NCBI RefSeq assembly: GCF_001445575.1
Contig: NZ_CP013200.1
Location: forward strand, 2,852,001 to 2,916,000
From: Arthrobacter alpinus
GTDB lineage: Bacteria > Actinomycetota > Actinomycetes > Actinomycetales > Micrococcaceae
DNA: 64,000 nt
Direction: 5' to 3'
Shown piece by piece: positions 60,722 to 64,000 of the stretch (position 1 is its first letter; each line of letters starts with the position of its first letter). The translations under genes and the position numbers were made by a program. The notes below the pieces were generated by a model. The model saw only the letters and a list, made by a program, of their open reading frames with translations. It was not told the DNA's origin and searched no databases.

Positions 60722-60887
60722 TTTCGCCCTTGCAAACAAAGGGAAGTAGCGAACCACCGCGATAATACGGCCCGGCGCGACGAAGTCCGGGCCAGTCCGA
60801 CAGGAAAAGTGCTGACACTGCCAAAACGCCATGTGAGTACTCTGGCATGTTAAGGTCCCACCGATACTGGACCTGCTGGTCCCATTC

Positions 60888-61400
60888 TTAGGTGGTATCC
60901 GGGACATGCCAAGTCATCGAGCAACGAGCGCAATAGCGTACTCTGTGCCTCAACAATCCCGAAGATAGCTGCTCTGATATGGCATGACTCCACGCCTCAT
61001 TGTTCAAGCTCCCGAAACCCGCAGAAGAGAAACGTGGCTGCCCCATGACGATGGTGCAGATGGTGGCGGGAAACGTGGATGGCCCCGGATCGCTTGCCGT
61101 GAGGACTTCGAACCCGCCAGGGAATAGGACAACCGGAACAATGCTCCACCACCCCGGCGAACGCGCGGTGCACCCATGTCCAGGTCCCGTCGTCGGCCTG
61201 CAGAATGAGCGTTGCGGCGAGCGCCGGCCCATCGAACCTCCATTGAAGTACCACGGTATGACAGTGGTGGGCCCGGCAATGACCTGCGGCAGCCAAGCAA
61301 GCCAGCTGAAACCGCAAGTGAGGATCACCAAGATGACTATCGCAGCGCGCGGCCGGCGAGCGTTTGTGCTGGCGGCCGCTGGCGGGGTCGATTTCATCAT
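60888..61400 (-). pseudogene. CPBP-family intramembrane protein remnant
   Basis: Begins MMKSTPPAAASTNARRPRAA then a hydrophobic helix IVILVILTCGFSWLAWLPQV, as in CPBP/CAAX-type membrane proteases. The frame is lost near 61226 (a CC run on the coding strand); restoring one C gives SMGPALAATLILQADDGTWT, the expected next segment. Beyond that no conserved EExxxR or HxxxN motif is found, so the rest is missing or scrambled. Confidence 0.5.
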
Positions 61401-61565
61401 CTTGCATGAGCCGTCCCTTCTGTGGAATGTCGAGACCCTTCCCCACCATCAGAATTCCTGATGGCGTCAGTAGGGACCAAAGTCATGGGCCAGCCGTGAC
61501 CTTAGACTCTAGTGACGCCTCAGCGGAAGCTACACAGTGGTAGTTGACGAAAGAGGTGGGATGGC

Positions 61566-63035
61566 ATGAAGAGCAATTCGACCGTCGACACTAAGAATCG
61601 ACATTCAGGCAACGCGCGCCGCGGAGTAGCTGGGTTTGTTGTGGCGCTGGTGTTCGGCACGTTGCTGGCATTGTTTGGTGCCGGCGGGGTCATCGGTGGC
61701 GTGGCCTCGGCTGTGGTGAGTTCACAGCAGGGATCGGAGGGCTACTTCACTTCCGAAGCGCGTGAATTCGCCGCCACCTCCTATGCGCTCTCCTCTCCCC
61801 CAGCCCCGCTTGGTGTCGAGTCGATTCCTTTTAATCTTGGCAGCATCCGGCTTAGTGCTGAGTCCGCTGCACCCGGGGGCCAGGTGTTCATCGGTATTGG
61901 CCCCAAGGCGGAGGTGGAGAGCTATCTCAACGGTGTGCACAGAACAGTCATCACCGGTGTCCAAACCCAGCCGTTCCGGGTGAGCTACAGCGATGTTCCC
62001 GGGCAAGGCACACCCGAGCTACCGGGGAAGCAGATTTTTTGGGCTGCGCAAGCGTCCGGAACCGGTGCACAGCACGTCACCATGGACCTGCGCAGTGGTG
62101 CTTGGGTCTTGGTGATTATGAACGCCGATGCCAGCCCGGGTGTCACGGTCAACATGGCGGCCGGGTTCCACTCCGAGTTGTTTGGAGCGATCACGCCTGC
62201 TTTGTTGACGGGCGGGGTAGCAGCCCTGATCATCGGGGCTGGATTGGTTGCCTTGGGTGCTGTGGGCATGGGCAGACGGGTCCCCTCATCCCGGCAGCCA
62301 GCGCCTGGCAATCCGGTCACGGCCGACGGCGTGTCCCCGACCGAGTTTGCCGGCGCGAAAAGCTATCCTGCGAGACTCACCGGGCAACTTGACCCGCAGC
62401 TGTCCCGGGGGCTGTGGCTGGTCAAATGGCTTCTGTCTTTGCCGCACATGATCGTCTTGTTTTTCCTGTGGTGCGCCGTGGTCATCACCACAATCTTTGC
62501 CGGCTTCGCTATCCTATTCACCGGCCGCTACCCGCGCGCGCTCTTCAACTTCAACGTCGGGGTCCTGAGATGGAACTGGCGAGTCACCTTCTACGCCTAC
62601 TCGGCGTTGGCCACCGACAAGTACCCTCCATTCACCCTTGCCGCCACCGAGTATCCCGCCGACTTCGAAGTTGACTACCCCCGTGAACTCTCCCGCGGAC
62701 TCGTACTGGTCAAGTGGTGGCTCCTGGTGCTCCCCCACTTGCTGGTCGTAGCCATATTCACCAGTGCTGCGTGGTCCATGTGGGGCCGGAGCGGTGATTG
62801 GCAATCGGACTACGGCCGTACGGTCGGATTCTCCCTGCTCGGCATTCTGGTCCTCATTGCCGCCGTCGGACTTCTGTTCACTGGGCGATACCAACGACCG
62901 CTCTTTGATCTCATCATGGGCATCAACCGGTGGATCTACCGCGTCGCCAGCTATACCCTCCTACTGCGGGATGAGTACCCGCCGTTCCGCTTGGATCAGG
63001 GCCCTGATGAGCCGGCCGGGGCGGACCACAAGTGA
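61566..63035 (+). CDS. DUF4389-domain membrane protein (two repeats)
   Basis: A 489-residue membrane protein. An N-terminal helix (about 20-50) and an extracytoplasmic beta-rich domain (about 55-200) are followed by a helix near 210-235. Two DUF4389 units come next, each with GLxLVKWxLxLPH, FTGRYPRALFNFNVGVLRWN or FTGRYQRPLFDLIMGINRWI, and DKYPPF or DEYPPF. The function of DUF4389 is unknown; the protein probably sits in the cell membrane. The next gene, a UbiB-type kinase, follows after 12 bases. Confidence 0.85.
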   Translation: MKSNSTVDTKNRHSGNARRGVAGFVVALVFGTLLALFGAGGVIGGVASAVVSSQQGSEGYFTSEAREFAATSYALSSPPAPLGVESIPFNLGSIRLSAESAAPGGQVFIGIGPKAEVESYLNGVHRTVITGVQTQPFRVSYSDVPGQGTPELPGKQIFWAAQASGTGAQHVTMDLRSGAWVLVIMNADASPGVTVNMAAGFHSELFGAITPALLTGGVAALIIGAGLVALGAVGMGRRVPSSRQPAPGNPVTADGVSPTEFAGAKSYPARLTGQLDPQLSRGLWLVKWLLSLPHMIVLFFLWCAVVITTIFAGFAILFTGRYPRALFNFNVGVLRWNWRVTFYAYSALATDKYPPFTLAATEYPADFEVDYPRELSRGLVLVKWWLLVLPHLLVVAIFTSAAWSMWGRSGDWQSDYGRTVGFSLLGILVLIAAVGLLFTGRYQRPLFDLIMGINRWIYRVASYTLLLRDEYPPFRLDQGPDEPAGADHK

Positions 63036-63047
63036 TGGGAGCGCTCC

Positions 63048-64000
63048 ATGGGCAAGCATTTTGAACGGTACGCCGAGATAGCGGAAATCTTGGCGCGCCA
63101 TGGTTTCGGTTCCCTGCTGGCAAAGTTGGGTCTTGGCCGGATACACCTGGGCTCAGGACCGTGGCTGCCTGATGATCTCTCCAACCCCGAACGGCTCAGG
63201 CACGCACTGGAGGAACTGGGACCAACCTTCATCAAACTCGGACAGGTGCTTTCCACAAGGCCCGATATCCTTCCACCGGACTACCTAGACTCACTGTCCA
63301 AACTTCAAAGCGGGGCGCCTGAAGTTCCTGCTGAGATCATCACCTCACTCATCGAGCAGGAATTGGGTGGAACAACCACAGAACTCTTCAAAACCTTTAG
63401 CACTACTCCACTGGCCAGTGCCTCGATAGGTCAGGCCCATGCAGCAACATTGCATGATGGCACCGCCGTGGTTATCAAGGTCAGGCGGCCTGGCGTGGTT
63501 GCCCAAGTTCAGGAAGACCTCGAGATCCTTCAAAACCTGACCCATCAGGCAACCCGAAACTGGACGGCAGTGGCGGACTACAACCTTGAGGCCATTGCCG
63601 CCGAGTTCTCAGCTACACTTCGGGCCGAACTTGACTACCTGCAAGAGGGACGTAACGCGGAACGATTTGCAAGATACTTTGCCAACGACCCCAGCATCCA
63701 CATACCGAGAATTTTCTGGTCCACCACAACCTCCCGGGTGCTGACCATCGAAAGAATCTTTGGCCTGAAGATTGACGACGTCGAGGTTCTTGCCATGCCT
63801 GACCTCGAGCGAACTCACCTGGCAGATCTGGCAGCTAAAGCCGCAGTCAAGATGATCTTTGAGGACGGCTTCTTTCATGCCGACCCCCATCCAGGAAATC
63901 TCTTTGTTGAATCGGCTTCACGAATAGCGCTGATCGATTTCGGCATGGTGGGCGAAATCGACAACGAGCTCCAGGGTCATCTGGGGAAACTATTGCTGGC
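63048..64000 (+). CDS. ABC1/UbiB (AarF) family kinase-like ATPase, 3' end cut by window edge
   Basis: 317 residues of an atypical kinase (full family length about 440-560). The KxGQ motif appears as FIKLGQVLSTRPDILP near 65, the Ala-rich loop as ASASIGQAHAA near 125, the lysine as VVIKVRRPG near 142, the catalytic segment as FHADPHPGNL near 278 and the metal motif as LIDFGMVGE near 296. Homologues support quinone biosynthesis or lipid transport at membranes. Start ATG 63048 follows GGGAG. It is probably co-transcribed with the DUF4389 gene. Confidence 0.93.
   Translation, partial: MGKHFERYAEIAEILARHGFGSLLAKLGLGRIHLGSGPWLPDDLSNPERLRHALEELGPTFIKLGQVLSTRPDILPPDYLDSLSKLQSGAPEVPAEIITSLIEQELGGTTTELFKTFSTTPLASASIGQAHAATLHDGTAVVIKVRRPGVVAQVQEDLEILQNLTHQATRNWTAVADYNLEAIAAEFSATLRAELDYLQEGRNAERFARYFANDPSIHIPRIFWSTTTSRVLTIERIFGLKIDDVEVLAMPDLERTHLADLAAKAAVKMIFEDGFFHADPHPGNLFVESASRIALIDFGMVGEIDNELQGHLGKLLL

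Overview
The window is GC-rich, has densely packed genes with ATGA-type start/stop overlaps, and encodes proteins of Arthrobacter-like (Micrococcaceae) type: ohrR/ohr, an MmyB-like regulator, GH36/GH51 glycosidases, DUF4389 and many IclR regulators. I infer an Arthrobacter-related actinobacterium. No rRNA, intact tRNA, CRISPR array, integrase or complete insertion sequence is visible.

Layout. 1-2.6 kb (minus): alpha-galactosidase (cut by the window edge) and an SGNH hydrolase. 2.8-6.6 kb: a heterodimeric ABC exporter. 6.7-7.7 kb: ohrR-ohr peroxide resistance. 7.8-11.7 kb: GH51 arabinofuranosidase divergent from a LacI repressor and an SMP-30 lactonase. 11.9-14.1 kb: an MFS exporter and a RibD-like reductase. 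14.2-19.4 kb: a complete peptide-type ABC importer. 19.4-25.7 kb: small oxidoreductases, an MmyB-type regulator, an MFS exporter, a zinc alcohol dehydrogenase, a cyclophilin-like lipoprotein and a PQQ sugar dehydrogenase. 26.2-31.6 kb: RidA, a glpD interrupted by a stop codon, a TetR regulator, and an alkyl-DHAP-synthase-like FAD enzyme with an SDR.

32-58 kb is an aromatic-catabolism block. A colinear creJ-I-H-G-F-E-D-C operon (35.4-44.4 kb) matches the 4-cresol pathway described in Corynebacterium glutamicum: phosphorylate the phenol, oxidise the methyl group with a P450, remove the phosphate, then oxidise to 4-hydroxybenzoate. PobA (32.2-33.4 kb) converts 4-hydroxybenzoate to protocatechuate. 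A MobA-like enzyme (55.3-57.2 kb) should feed 3-hydroxybenzoate into the same pool. A complete protocatechuate 4,5-cleavage operon (ligK-U-J-I-A-B-C, 52.3-46.4 kb, minus) carries the product to pyruvate and oxaloacetate. Four IclR regulators sit next to these units, and related TTC...GAA palindromes lie in the promoters. An acyl-CoA ligase and a MaoC hydratase inside the block are decayed.

58-61 kb is a low-information stretch of terminators, gene fragments and inverted repeats. The window ends with a two-repeat DUF4389 membrane protein and a truncated UbiB/ABC1 kinase.

Reading caution: about nine genes are broken by single-base losses in short G or C runs and become full-length family members when one base is restored. 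This looks more like a systematic sequencing artefact than decay. The glpD stop codon and the acyl-CoA ligase lesions are of a different kind and may be real.
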